Positions 33,101 through 48,100 of a stretch of 64,000 bases of DNA are shown here, piece by piece. The stretch comes from Doris montereyensis (taxonomy: Eukaryota; Mollusca; Gastropoda; Nudibranchia; Dorididae), in NCBI GenBank assembly GCA_037039925.1, contig JAXRKP010000201.1:1-64000 (forward strand). The letters run 5' to 3'. Position 1 is the first letter of the stretch. The number at the start of each line of letters is the position of its first letter. Both the position numbers and the translations under genes were made by a program. The notes under the pieces were generated by a model. The model worked only from the letters and a program-made list of their open reading frames with translations. It ran no database searches and had not been told where the DNA came from.

Positions 33101-36100
33101 TCTACTGTCTAAAGTCCAAGTTTCGCTGCCATAGAGGAGAGTAGGACAATAAACTGTATTGTATATTGCCATTTTGGTTTTTGTTGACAATTCTTGCTTA
33201 CCTGCAAAATACCTTTCCTAGATGGTTATATATTGCACTTGCCTTTTTTATTCTCTGGCTAATTTCTTCTCTTAGTTTTCCCTCTGAGTTAATCATTACT
33301 CCTAGGTAATTGTAGCTCTGAACTTGTTCTAAATTCTCCCTGCCTAATTTAACATTTTGCGTTTTAGCTTCCCTAGTTACTAGCATTGTTTTGGTTTTCT
33401 TTGCATTTACTCTCATTCCTCTTTTTATTTAGTTCATTGTTCATAATGTTGATATTCAACTGAAGGTCATTTTCTGCTTTTCCAAACAGAACTAAATCAT
33501 TGGCAAATGAAAACATTGATACATTTACTGGTTTGAGCTGCCACATACCTACATTCATTATCTTCATTTTGAGGATGCCTTTGAGACTGAATCCATAAAT
33601 GTGATAAACAAAAGAGGACTTAGGATACAACACTGTCTTACTCCTATATATCTACATCAAATTCTGCAGATATGTTTCCAGCTACTGTCACTGCACATGT
33701 TGGTTTATTGTAAAAACTTTTAATGGCTTCTATTAAATTTTGCTCTACATTGTGTTCTTTTAAGGAATGCCATAGTTTGTCTCTCCTCACAGTGTCAAAT
33801 GCCTTTTTTAAGTCAATAAAACACAAATGCAAGTCCATGTTTCTCTTAAAGGAATTTTCTATTATTTGTCTAATTGTAAATATATGATCTTGTACACTTC
33901 TTCCTGGTCTAAATTCACTCTGATGCTCTTCAATCTGATCCTCTACTCTTTTCCTTAGTCTCATTTCCAGTATCCTGGCATATACTTTTCCTGGAACGCT
34001 AAGTAGTGATATCCCTATACAGCATTCCATAGTTGATCCTTTCTTATGTATTGGTACTACCGTTCCCTTTCTCCAGTCGTCCGGCACCTGTTTGGACTTC
34101 TATGCTTGTTGGCATATTGCATGTAGTAGTTTGTCTGCCTCTCTCCCTTGGTTTTTAATAATTTCTGGATAAACTTGATCTGCTCCAGGGGCTTTTCCTA
34201 ATTTCACTTTTCTTATAGCTGTTTGGATTTCTTCCATTGATATATCTACATCTTCAGCTGTCTCCTCTGAATTACTTGTTACTCTTATTTATTGATCTTT
34301 ACTCCTTGTTTCATACGTCCTGGAGGGATTATGTATTTGGTGAAAATGCTTTCTACATGTTTCCATGATTTCGGTGTCTTCTTTCATTATTTCTCCTTTG
34401 GCATTCTTAATTTGTCATATTGGGCATGCTTTGGTCTTTCTCATGCTCTTCATTGCCCCCCAGAACAGCTTTTGATTTCCTTGATAGCTTTCTTGAAGTC
34501 TTTATCTAAACTCTTCCCATTGTTCCTGTTTTGCTTTCCTAACTTCCTCTTTGGCGATTGCTCTTTTATTCACGTTTATAATTATCTATCCTATCCTCTG
34601 GTCTCTTTGTTTGCAAGTATTTCTTCCAGGCATCCTTCTTTTCTTTGATCTTAATCTTGACATTCTTACTCCACCATGCTGTTTTTTTCCTATATCCTTT
34701 AATTTGTTTCCTACCACAGACCTCTTCAGTACAACTGAGGAGTGTTTCTTTATACATTTGCCACTTTTTTTCTATTGTGCTATCATTCAGATCCATCTGC
34801 CTTGCACTGATAAACTTTTTATCCTAGATTGGTATACCTGTTTTACTACTGGTTTATTTAGTTCCTCTATTTTGAGTTTAGTAGCTTTCTTCTCTTTCCT
34901 TTTCTGTTTGTTTTCTTCAGTCAGTAATCTCATTTTGGCGATCACTAAGTGATGATGACTAAATATTTCTGCTCCTCTGTTTACTATTGCATCCAATGTA
35001 CCATCAAAAAGGGAGCTGCTAACTATTATGTAGTCCATCATTGACTTTTCACACCTGTCTTCATTTACTCTTGTATATTTGTGGATATCTTTATGAGGAA
35101 AAAAGGTGTTGGCTATTTTCATGTTATTCTTTAGGCAAAAATCTATTAGTCTCTCTCCATTTGGAGAAGTTGTTGTCTCTCCTTCTTTACCTATTACTCA
35201 TCCTGAAATTTCTACATTGTTGCCTACTCTAGCGTTTAAATCTCCTAAAAGCATTAGTTCCTGTTTGGGTTTAAGATTCTCTGCAGCTATTTGTAAATTA
35301 TTTTCGAAGATATCTTTTTCTTCTTTAGTTGCGTCTTTGTTAGGTCCATAAAGCTATTAATAATTTAATTTCTCGTCCTTTTGGTTTAATATTTACTTTT
35401 AGTAGCCGTGGGCTTATAAATTTCCAACTTTTTAGTAGCTTTTCATGTCTTTTATGCACTAGTAGGCCTACTCCTGCTCTAGCTCTATCTTTGACATCTA
35501 CTCCTGAGAAGATTAAAATATGATTCGGTCCTACATTTTCTATTCCTTGTCCTTTTTTCTTTGTTTCTGTAATGGCCAAAATATCTACTTTGAATTTTTC
35601 CATTTCTTCAACTAATTCTAACTCTTTTCCATTTATTGCCCTAACGTTCCATGTTCCAAAAATCACAGTCTGTATTCGTTTCCAAGTTCGTCTTCGAAAG
35701 ATCAAGCCGGTTATATTATACTTATTTTTTCTCGGAATCTGTTTGGTTTTGGATAAACAGGGGTTTAACCCACTGTATCCTAGGTAGATGGTGGGGCTGC
35801 CACCTTGAGGCCCTTTAACCGGGCCTTGTTATTTTCTGTCAGGGTTAACTCCCTTAGCCTTTAGTCATTTAAGACCAGCCTGCAAGGCAACAGGTTGTTA
35901 TTTTCTGTCAGGGTTAACTCCCTTAGCCTTTGGTTAGCCAAGACCTGCCTGCAAGGCAGCAGGAGACTCGCGGAGGGTGGGATCATCTACTCCTCGTACA
36001 GGTGCTTATCTGTCCACTGCCCGCAAGTCATATTCTGCTATGAGAAAATCCACTTCATTAGACTCATACACATTGTTTTTGTGTTTTTTTAAACTTTATT

Positions 36101-39100
36101 TTATCAAATTTCCTTCCTGGTTTGATTTTATACAGCATAGTACTACAGTCAAATCTTGTCAGCCTGTTGCAGTCACTCTCCAGAGAAATGGACAAAAGGC
36201 CAAAATTGAGGGTTACCATGTCATTCTTGAAGATACCATTTTGTTTCCAGAAGGAGGAGGTCAGGTAGGTTGAAAAGTCAACTGTGGGGGAAAATAGAAA
36301 GTCAGACTGTGACGGAAATGTTGAGTTTTAATTTGTCTGAATATCTTTCAGGAACACATCATCACTTATAGCTGACATCAGTTTCATTAGTCAGTTATCA
36401 TCGAGAGAGAGAAAAAGAAAAACGTTGGGGAGATTTTCTCATGTTTTGTTGGTATTATATTATATTATCTGTTGATTATGCTTGATAAATATAAGTAAGG
36501 TTAGATCTAGATATTGAGAAGAATATCAGAATTTAAGGGGTTTGACGATGTGGATGAGATGTGAGGATCCAAATGTTTCACGTGAAAATATGTCATAATA
36601 TTTCCTAACACCAATCTCATTTATATTTATGTTCTGTTTTAATTTACTCTCATTTCAGCCTGATGACCGAGGAACGGTAAGCAATGAACATCCAATAGCT
36701 GCCTTGGCTTTTACTGATTCAGTTCACCCTACCTGATGAAATAAGTTAGAAAGCTCATTGTTACTTTGATTTAATTTTACCCACATCCACCATAACTAAG
36801 GTCATCTAGGGGTTTAGGATCTTTAAATTTTGCCTAGACTATCCTGTAAAGAGGCAAAAGATCTTTAACATGCACAAAGTGTTGTGATCTGCACACATGA
36901 CTTCTTTTTTATTGTGTCGATCCACCTAGCTGGACCAGAAAGGTGGGTTTGGACCAGAAAGGTGGATTTTACTGTAAAAAAACTCCAGAAAATGTATAAA
37001 CCTGTCGAGTTGGAAACTACAACCTTTTTATTGAGAAGTCGACACCTTGCCTTTGGACAACTGAGTTTCCAGTCACTGTGAGACATGGAAACCACAACCT
37101 TTTTATTGAGAAGTCGACACTTTGCCTCTGGACAACTGAGTTCCCATTCACTGTGAGACATGGAAACCACAACCTTTTTATTGAGAAGTCGACTCCTTGC
37201 CTCTGGACAACTGAGTTCCCATTCACTGTGAGACATGGAAACCACAACCTTTTTATTGAGAAGTCGACACCTTGCCTCTGGACAACTGAGTTCCCATTCA
37301 CTGTGAGACATGGAAACCACAACCTTTTTATTGAGAAGTCGACACCTTGCGAGTTTTCCAGACAACCGAGTTCCCAGTCACTGTGACACATGGAAACCAC
37401 AACCTTTTTATTGAGAAGTAGACACCTTGCTTCCAGACAACCGAGTTCCCATTCACTGTGAGACATGGAAACCACAACATTTTTATTGAGAAGTCGACAC
37501 CTGAGACATGCTTCCAGACAACCGAGTTTCCAGTCACTGTGAGACATGGAAACCACAACCTTTTTTATTGAGAAGTCGACACCTTGCCTTTGGACAACCG
37601 AGTTTCCAGTCACTGTGACACATGGAAACCACAACCTTTTTATTGAGAAGTCGACACCTTGCTTCCAGACACCGATTTCCAGTCACTGTGAGACATGGAA
37701 ACCACAACCAGTCGACACTGGACAACCGAGTTCCCAGTCACTGTGAGACATGGAAACCACAACCTTTTTATTGAGAAGTAGACACCTTGCTTCCAGACAA
37801 CCGAGTTTCCAGTCACTGTGACACATGGAAACCACAACCTTTTTATTGAGAAGTCGACACCTTGCCTCTGGAAAACCGAATTCCCAGTCACTGTGAGACA
37901 TGGAAACCACAACCTTTTTATTGAGAAGTCGACACCTTGCTTCCAGACAACCGAGTTTCAGTCACTGTGACACATGGAAACCACAACCTTTTTATTGAGA
38001 AGTCGACACCTTGCCTCTGGACAACCGAGTTCCCCAGTCACTGTGAGACTGTGAGACATGGAAACCACAACCATGGAAACCACAACCTTTTTATTGAGAA
38101 GTCGACACCTTGCCTCTGGACAACCGAGTTCCCAGTCACTGTGAGACATGGAAACCACAACCTTTTTATTGAGAAGTCGACACCTTGCCTCTGGACAACC
38201 GATTTCCCATTCACTGTGACACATGGAAACCACAACCTTTTTATTGAGAAGTCGACACCTTGCCTCTGGATAACCGAGTTCCCAGTCACTGTGAGACATG
38301 GAAACCACAACCTTTTTATTGAGAGGTCAACACCTTGCTTCCAGACAACCGAGTTCCCATTCACTGTGAGACATGGAAACCACAACCTTTTTATTGAGAA
38401 GTCGACACCTTGCCTTTGGACAACCGAGTTTCCAGTCACTGTGACACATGGAAACCACAACCTTTTTTATTGAGAAGTCGACACTTTGCCTCTGGACAAC
38501 CGAGTTCCCAGTCACTGTGAGACATGGAAACCACAACCTTTTTATTGAGAAGTCGACACCTTGCCTCTGGACAACCGAGTTCCCAGTCACTGTGAGACAT
38601 GGAAACCACAACCTTTTTATTGAGAGGTCAACACCTTGCTTCCAGACAACCGAGTTTCCAGTCATTGTGACACATTGATAAGATTGATAAGCTTCCTACC
38701 TAAATGTTTGTTTACTTTACTGTTGGTTTTAATTACACTGCCAACGTGAATCGTTTGATTTCTAAATTCTTTGATAGAATATGTTGTTTCAAAATAGCTT
38801 TTGTACTTTATAAAGCACTGGCATCTTTTTTTTTGTATTTGCTGGGGATGTTGGGGTGGTCAACTCTCATCAAAATATAACAAATGTTATGTTTCCTACC
38901 CAGTATTTACAAAAAAGTATTTTGTGTGTTTATTGCATATATATGAATATATAAATATATATATATATATATATCACATGTTCCACGACAATGTTCACCT
39001 TTAGATAAATGGCATCCCTGTGTTGCAAGTCACACGCAAGGGGAGATCAAGCTGTCCATTTTATTGAGACAGAAATCCTGCACAGTCTCGTGCCTCATTG

Positions 39101-42100
39101 GTTGTAGATTGGAAACGAAGATTTGATCACATGCAAAATCATACAGGTTTGCCTTTTCTATGATGTATTTGCAATTAAATGAGATTAATGTTCTAACTTC
39201 ATCTTAATATCAATGGTATTGACTTTCTAATTCGTGCCAGGTCCTGAATTCATGATCCTAAATGACAATAAAAAAATTGTTCATAGTTGTGTAAAAAAAG
39301 TTAAGCTTTTCCAGTCAGACCCTCAGAATTGGAGCTTAATCCTGCTTTCTATGGCTTTAACTTTTTAATTTTTTCCGCCCGGGAGAGTGACTTGTTTTCT
39401 TAGTCTAGATTATATGTCTCCTGATCATTGTTTTGAATTGAGCACTGCATTTCAGTTTTGTTTTCTTTGTTTTTGATATTACAGCACAGCACTTGATCAC
39501 AGCTGTAATTGATTCGAAGTTTGGATATGCAACCACATCCTGGTAAGATTGTGTAGCCGCTCATATTCTCATGTCACTTACATAGATCCAATCCTTACAT
39601 TACACAATCATAGGTCTTGTCTTAAGAGACTTGGTAGTCCAGAGGCAAGGTATCAACCTCTCAATCAAAAGATCATGGGTTCAAGCCCTGGCAGGTTAAA
39701 AACATTTCCTTGATTTATTTACAAATGAGAAGACATAGAAGTATGTAGCTTTTTGTTGTTGTTGTGGTAACTGACACTAGAAATTAAATTGCTCTGGATA
39801 GACATAGCATTAATAAGGAAATCTTTTCAATTTGCCCAAAACAATATCTAACAGTCTCTTGTTGTTTTTCAAGTCCCTTGTATGTCTCTCTCAGTTTGAT
39901 TTGAAAAACACACCAGAGAAACTAGCTTGACTAAGCATTTCATCAGTAAGTTTTTCCTTGTCATAGTGCACTGGCTTTTTCACACTAATTGTTTGATATA
40001 TCTTCAAAGAAAGATTTCAAATAGCTGCATTTAATGTTATTTGATACTTATTTCAATTTTGTCGTTTTCCCCGTTGTAGGAATATAGGCACAGGAATAGT
40101 TACAATAGAACTTGACACACCCTCAATGAGCAGCCAGCAAATGCAAGAAGCAGAAATGGCTGCAAATGAGCACATACAAAACTGTATACCAGTTACTCCG
40201 GTTATCTATGAAGACAAGGAAGATCCGCTTTAAAGAAGGTAGAGGAAAATCCATGACATTATCATCCCCTAAAAGGTAGGGAATTCAGACTTGTCTTTGT
40301 CTCATTTTGCATACTTTTTGTTTTTCTGACGTCTTACACATAGCATCGTCAAGGCACTACATCATAGTGGTACCCATCTTATGTGCCCGTCTCTCAATAG
40401 AGAAAAACCCTAACCTGTTCTTTTTTTCAACAAAATGCTTAAACTAAACAGTATTAAAAAAAAGGTTTTTCAAAACTAAAATTAAAATGAAATTGACATG
40501 AGTGTGCCCTCCCCCTCCCCCCTCCCCACATATACAAACCAAAGGTGTAAACTTAATGATTATGTGTATGCTTTAATATGCTCAATTGTTTTTTTCATCA
40601 AACCAGTTTAGGCAACGGTCTGCCAGACGATCATGTTGGTTCTGTCAGGGTGTTGATCATTGACGGAGTTGACAGCGGGTTTTTGCTGTGGAACCCATGT
40701 TTCTAATCTATCACATATTCAGGTCTTCCCTTGTTTTTGATTCTATTTACATGTGTGTGGGTGATGTTTTTCGATTGTTAAATATTTATGTAGCTGCCAA
40801 CCCGTACGTAAAAAATGTACATTGTTCATGTTTTGGCACTGAGTCCGTAAGTCTGTATTTACCTTGAAAAATGCATATAGTATATGAGGTTTAACCATAT
40901 TACTTTTATTATTAAAAACCCTGTTGATGGGGAAAGTCAGAGAAATTTTGGTGAAAGGTCTGTCGACACCATTCTGAGTCAGCAAAACTATCTGCATTTC
41001 ACTTCACCAGAGAGACCAACCATCGGGCAGATGGTTATATTATCATTGTTTTCTGGATTATTACGAGGCTTTGTGAAATTCAGAATTAGTTTGCATGGTT
41101 AGAGTCTGGCTATTTATTTTTTTTGGGATTGGAAAAGATTGGCAGCTATGTGCATGAAATCACACGGGCTGGGATTTGGGATGGAAAAGGTTGGCTATGT
41201 ATTTAGCTGAAATGTTATTTATCTGCATGAAATCACACGGGCTGGGATTTGGGATGGAAAAGGTTGGCAGCTATGTATTTATCTGCATGAAATCACACGG
41301 GTTGGGATTTGGGATGAAAAAAGTTTGGCAGCTATGTATTTATATGCATGAAATCACACGGGTTGGGATTTGGGATGGAAAAGTTTGGCAGCTATGTATT
41401 TATCTGCATGAAATCACACAGGCTGGGATTTGGGATGGAAAAGTTTGGCAGCCATGTATTTATCTGCATGAAATTACACGGGTTGGGATTTGGGATGGAA
41501 AAGGTTGGCAGCTATGTATTTATCTGCATGAAATCACACAGGCTGGGATTTGGGATGGAAAAGGTTGGCAGCCATGTATTTATATGCATGAAATCACACG
41601 AGTTGGGATTTGGGATGGAAAAGGTTGGCAGCTATGTATTTATCTGCATGAAATCACACGGGTTGGGATTTGGGATGGAAAAGGTTGACAGCTATGTATT
41701 TATATGCAAGTCAAAGAATAGAATTGATTTGCTTGAACAAGAAGTCCAGTAGGTTGATCTTATAAAGGATACAAAACTCATGTAAGATAATTTCAGAGCA
41801 TGATGAAAATTTATAGGATGATGGAGATACTTTTTTCCCCTAAAGAATAATAATTTCTCCTTTAGAAGTTGACAGGTAAAATCCCATGTTGTCTATACGC
41901 TTTGTTAGGAACAAATGACATGCTTGTTGTTGTCTGGTATTTGCATTTATATTTTATTTTGTTTATATTTTTTTCAAATATTTTTGATTTTTGATTTTCA
42001 GGCAGTTAAGCTTCTGAATGTGGAGAAAGGAAAGAAGAATAAAGTAAATCTTTCATTTCTTGCTGGTGGATCGATCTTCTGAACTATGTTGGTCAAAGTT

Positions 42101-45100
42101 TTGAACGAGAGAAAAAGTTGACAGGCATAGTAAAGTGAGCAATCAATTGATCTTGAATTTGAGGGATTTCTGCTTAAGCGAAATCATTTATTGTTTCATT
42201 TGCTCATGCTTGTGAATAATTTAAGGAGCACTCTCTACTTTCCAAATTCTGAAAACAGTTCTGTATCATGTTAACCCTGGTACGGCCTTGACCGGTAAAT
42301 GCCGGTTTGCTACAGCACTCGCACAAAGTGCTAGTCTCAGGATTTCAGTTTGCCTGTTACAAACCTCTCAGCGCGATGCCCAGCATTGCTGGGAAGGAAA
42401 GGTTTGATCAAGAGAGGCCTGAATATTCCTCCTTTTGTTACCTTCTTACTGTCTTACACTCATCCTCTTTTAAAATAATGCTTTTTGATTGGTTAACCAT
42501 TCAAAAATGATACGATACAGAACATTTCAACTTACCTGAATGTCTAATGCATACGTGCAGAATTTGATATCATTCTACACTCTATTTGTCTATTTCTGTC
42601 ATCTCCTGTCAAGTGGTTTTTATCGTTTGTATAATGTCACATAGTTTGGTTTTTCTTCTTCTTCTTCTTCTTCTCCTTCTCCTCCTCCTCCTCCTCCTCC
42701 TCCTCCTCCTCCTCCTCCTCCTCCTCCTCCTTCTCCTCCTCCTCCTCCTCCTCCTCTTCCTTTTTCATCCTAATAACTGACTAACTCAAGTTTGTAACAC
42801 TTTTAACATAGAAAGAGGATAGAATACAGAACATTTCAACTAAAAGAGAAGGAATAGTATATGCCTGCAGGAATGGTATGTCCTTTCACAGTCTATTGAT
42901 TTCTTAGCAGAGAAACTTAAGATGAATCTTAATGTTAGTGACATTACACTATTTCACCAAAAACAATGTAAAATTTCATCTGTACTGTCACACAATGTTC
43001 ATATTGACTCTGGAATGCATGATTTAGATAAAAAGAAAAGTGAAGTTAAATAGCTTCAAATCATAATTTACGTACAGTGCGTAACTGCTAATAGGTCATG
43101 TTTGGCGTAATGTAACGTTCCCCATATCAGTGATCACGATATTTCAAAGCACAAAAACTGGCTTACAGGAAACTTTGTAGCCTTGTGACAGGCCCGGCAT
43201 GGTTAAAATCATTTTTATTGAAGCTAAAAACAAGTACATTTAAGTTACTTCGTTTTTTGGCCTACCTGTCATGATAGGGATTTACGTGTTAAATAAAATG
43301 TTTTTAATTTTTTAAGTGTGTCTTAACGAACATGTTCATTATTTTGTATTTGTTTCTTTGCCATATATGACATTTTCTATCAGTCTTTAAATAACGATTT
43401 AACTCAAAATTTGTTCAAATTTATTTTAGGGGACCTGCTGAGAAACACTGTGAATTAGCAGAAAAGGCTGTGAAGGGAATGAAACAGTTACAAAAGGTAA
43501 ATCAAAATGAGATGTTAAACTTTATTGTTATTCCTTTTTGTGCCTACTAGCATTAATAAAGTCTGTCTGAAATTACCTTTGGGTTCAATGAACAGCTTAT
43601 TAGTTGTATATCTATTTCTTCTACTACTTCTTCTTCTCCTTCTTCTTCTCTTTTCCTTCTTTTTCTCCTCCTTCTTCTTCTTCTCCTTCTTTTTCTTCTC
43701 TTTCTTCTTCTCCTTCTTCTCCTTTTCTCCTTCTTCTTCTCCTTCTTTTTCTTTTTCTTCTACTCTTTCTCCTTTTTCTTCTTCTTTTTCTTCTTCTTCT
43801 TCTTCTTCCTCTTCTTGTTCTTCTTCTTCTTCTTCTTCTTCTTCTTTTTCTCTTCTTCTTCTTCTTTTTCTTCTTCTTCTTCTTCTTCTTCTTCTTCTTC
43901 TTCTTCTTCTTCTTCTTCTTCTTTTTTCTTCTTCTTCTTCTTCTTCTTCTTCTTCTTCTTCTTCTTCTTCTTCTCCTTCTTCTTCTTCTTCTTCTTCTTC
44001 TTCTTCTTCTTCTTCTTCTTCTTCTTCTTCTTCTTCTTCTTCTTTTCCTCCTCCTCGTCGTCCTCCTCCTCCTTCTTCATCATAATAACTGACTACCTCA
44101 ACTGTTGATTGTTATTGTAAGCATGCATGATAGTTCCTCTCCATGTTCCATGGGGTAATATCTTTGAGCATGGCTTTAGGCTCATAGGAGAAAGACGGAA
44201 GATAAAATAGGAAATTAACTCTGCTAGTTCAGAATGCACACGGCATGAATTCACAACGACATATATTACCAAATTGTACCAAGAGATGAAAAAGACGGCA
44301 AGAGGATATTTAAGGTTAACAGATAGTACAAAACAAAACTACAGAGACAAGATCTTGAGGCCCTAAATAGAATCATCAGGACTTAATAACAGGTTTAATG
44401 AAAGTCATGTCCCAGTGAAAGGCCAGAATAATGAAAACATGATTTCAGAGCTAAAGAAGAGAGAACCTCATTTGGTGGAGAGAAAGCCATAAAAACTTGC
44501 TCTACAGATGTGAACACCACAGACCTGAACACTACAGACCTGAACACTACAGACCTGAACACTACAGACCTGAACACTGCAGAAGTACATGTGGCGGATG
44601 AAGTTTGGAGATATCATGGTGACAGTGGAAGTGAAAGCAGCTATTGGGCATGAAGAGTGAAAGGGGTGGATAGTGTGCATAGAGTGATAGCAGCTATTGG
44701 GCATGAAGAGTGAAAGGGTGGATAGTGTGCATAGAGTGATAGCAGCTATTGGGCATGAAGAGTGAAAGGGGTGGATAGTGTGCATAGAGTGATAGCAGCT
44801 ATTGGGCATGAAGAGTGAAAGGGGTGGATAGAGTGATAGCACAAATCAGATGCTTAAAGCAGAAGACAAATAAATGTCACTTTGTAGTGGTCATTAAACA
44901 TTTACACACATTTACCCAACAAAAATAAAGGACAAATTCAAATAATGCTGATAAGCTTCAGACAGAAGTACTTTAATGTTGAACGTGTTAGTAATAAGTG
45001 TGTTGTTTGGTGGTAAATCATAAAAAAGAGAGACAACTGCTCAGCCAGCGACAGTAAGACCTGCTGTCCATGTCCACTGTCACCAAGTGCCAATGCGGTT

Positions 45101-48100
45101 CTGCTCAGTGCGTTAGCCTAGCTGCTACAACTTACACTATACCAACAGTACAGACATGGGAAAAGAAACCTATTCCCGAAGAATGGAAAAACAGACATGT
45201 ATATAGTGAAGGTGCCCAAGAAAGAAGAGTTAGGAAAAGTGCTACAACTAAAGAGGGACCCCTCTGTTTGCATTACCACTAGTACCAGCATGGTCTTCAA
45301 TAAGAATTTTTTTCAGATAATCGGTGATCTTTTACATCATTATTAAAACTTTAATCAGTGGTGTGGACCAGAGCTGTATTAAGCATTACCAAGAGACATC
45401 TTAGTCCTCAAACAAATACTTCTTTCTTTTTCAATTTCATTATGAGATATTAAGAGAAAGCGACGATTGCTCACAAATGTTTTAAAATGCCGGAAATTTA
45501 TCAAATTTTAACAGATATTCTGAGGTTTGCTGCAACTTTTGGTTTCACCTAAATCTATGTATTTGTCAATGGATGAGAGACGTAATAACCATTCTACCCA
45601 TGTTGTTTATGCTATATTATTAAAAGTTTCTCCTTTTCTTTCCCCTCCCATTTCTTCAACAGCACAACAATTTACAATTGAGAGAGATAGCAGCATTGGA
45701 GGCATCTCTATTCAAGCAACAAACTAAGCAAGACTCTGTATTCATAAAACATAGGTATTGACTGTATTCATTAAATATAGGTATTAACTGTATTCATAAA
45801 ACATAGGTATTAACTGTATTCATAAAACATAGGTATTCACTGTATTCATAAAACATAGGTATTCACTGTATTCATAAAACATAGATATTAACAGTATTCA
45901 TTAAACATAGGTATTAACTGTATTCATAAAACATAAGTATTCACTGAAATCATAAAACATGGGTATTAAGTGTATTCATAAAACATAAGTATTGATTGTA
46001 TTCATAAAACATACGCAGCGACTGTATTCCTAAAACATAGGTATTAACTGTATTCATAAAACATGGGTATTAACTCTGTTCAGAAAACACAGGTATTAAC
46101 TGTGTTTATAAAACATAGGTAATAACTGTATTCATAAAACATAAGTATTAACTGTATTCATAAAACATAGATATTAACTGTATTCGTAAAACATAGGTAT
46201 TAACTATATTCATAAAACATAGGTATTCACTGTATTCATAAGACATAGGTATTAGCTGTATTCATAAAACATAGGTATTAACTGTATTCATAAAACATAG
46301 GTATTGACTGTATTCATTAAACATAGGTATTAACTGTATTCATAAAACATACATATTAACTGTATTCATAAAACATAGGTATTAACTGTGTTCATAAAAT
46401 ATAGGTATTAACTATATTCATAAAACATAGGTATTAACTGTATTCAGAAAAACACAGGTATTAACTGTGTTCATAAAACATCGGTATTAACTATATTCAT
46501 AACACATAGGTATTAACTGTATTCATAAAACATAAGTATTAACTGTATTCATAAAACATAGGTATTAACTATATTCATAAAACATAGGTATTAACTGTAT
46601 TCATAAAACATAGGTATTAACTATGTATTCATAAAACATAGGTATTAACCGTATTCATAAAACATAAGTATTGACTGTATTCATGAAACAGAGGTATTGA
46701 CTGTATTCATTAAACACAGGTATGAAATGTATTCATAAAACATACATATTAACTGTATTCATAAAACATAGGTATTAAGTGTATTCATAAAACATAAGTA
46801 TTCACTGAATTCATAAAACATAGGTATTAACTGTATTCATAAAACATAAGTATTGACTGTATTCATAAAACATAGGTATTAACCGTATTCATAAAACATA
46901 AGTATTGACTGTATTCATGAAACAGAGGTATTGACTGTATTCATTAAACACAGGTATTAAATGTATTCATAAAACATACATATTAACTGTATTCATTAAA
47001 CATAGGTATTAAGTGTATTCATAAAACATAAGTATTCACTGAATTCATAAAACATAGGTATTAACTGTATTCATAAAACATAAGTATTGACTGTATTCCT
47101 AAAACATAGCTAGCGACTGTATTCCTAAAACATAGGTATTAACTGTATTCATAAAACATAGGTATTAACTGCATTAATAAAATATAGGTATTGACTGTAT
47201 TCAGAAAACACAAGTATTGACTGTATTCATAAAACATAGGTATTGACTGTATTCATTAAACATAGGTATTAACTGTATTCATAAAACATAGGTATTAACT
47301 GTATTCATAAAACATAGATATGAACTGTATTCATTAAACATAGATATTAACTGTATTCATAAAACATAAGTATTCACTGAGTTCATAAAACAAAGGTATT
47401 GACTGTATTCATAAAACATAGGTATTAACGTTATTCATAAAACATAGGTATTAACTGTATTCATAAAACATAGTTATTAACTGTATTCATAAAACAAAGT
47501 AGTGACTGTATTCATAAAACATAAGTATTCACTGAATTCATAAAACAAAGGTATTGACTGTATTCATAAAACATAGATATGAACTGTATTCATAAAACAT
47601 AGGTATTAACTGTATTCATAAAACATAGGTATTAACTGTATTCATTAAACATAGGTATTAACTGTATTCACAAAATATAGGTACTAACAGATTTAATATA
47701 TTGATAAATCATCTGATTATTCTCTACTTGCTTACATACTACAACTGTTGCATAAATTTTGTTTTTAGGATGTGTGAAACTTCAAAATTATAGCTGCCCT
47801 CATTACATGATGCTGCATGGAATTTTAGATTGTGATCTGACATTTTAGATACGAACATGTGTTGAAAAAAGTATACTTGCAATTAATCTTAATGAAAAGA
47901 AATTATTTGCTTGGCATGAAAAAAATGCATATTTTTCAGATCAAAGATACTAATCTTGGACATACAAATATATGAGACGGTCTTGTTTGTTGTTATGGGT
48001 TATTCACTTTTACTTTGAAACCAAGCTTTACTGTTAGACCATGTCTGCATATATATGTGAGTAAACAGACTGTCATTTGGAGCTTAAGACAACATAAGTT

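Noticed and set aside
37017..37634. 205-codon repetitive protein on the minus strand
   Set aside because: The 75-bp unit is a multiple of three, so frames stay open in several registers; the unit is SINE-derived.
41176..41752. Repeat protein with HEITRVGIWDGK units
   Set aside because: 60-bp intronic array, open only because the length is divisible by three; lies between AARSD1 exons 7 and 8.
43525..44092. Poly-Ser, poly-Phe, poly-Leu and poly-Lys/Glu frames
   Set aside because: Translations of the TTC microsatellite inside AARSD1 intron 9.
45737..47692. CRISPR array
   Set aside because: Direct 26-bp repeats without spacers, in a eukaryotic intron.
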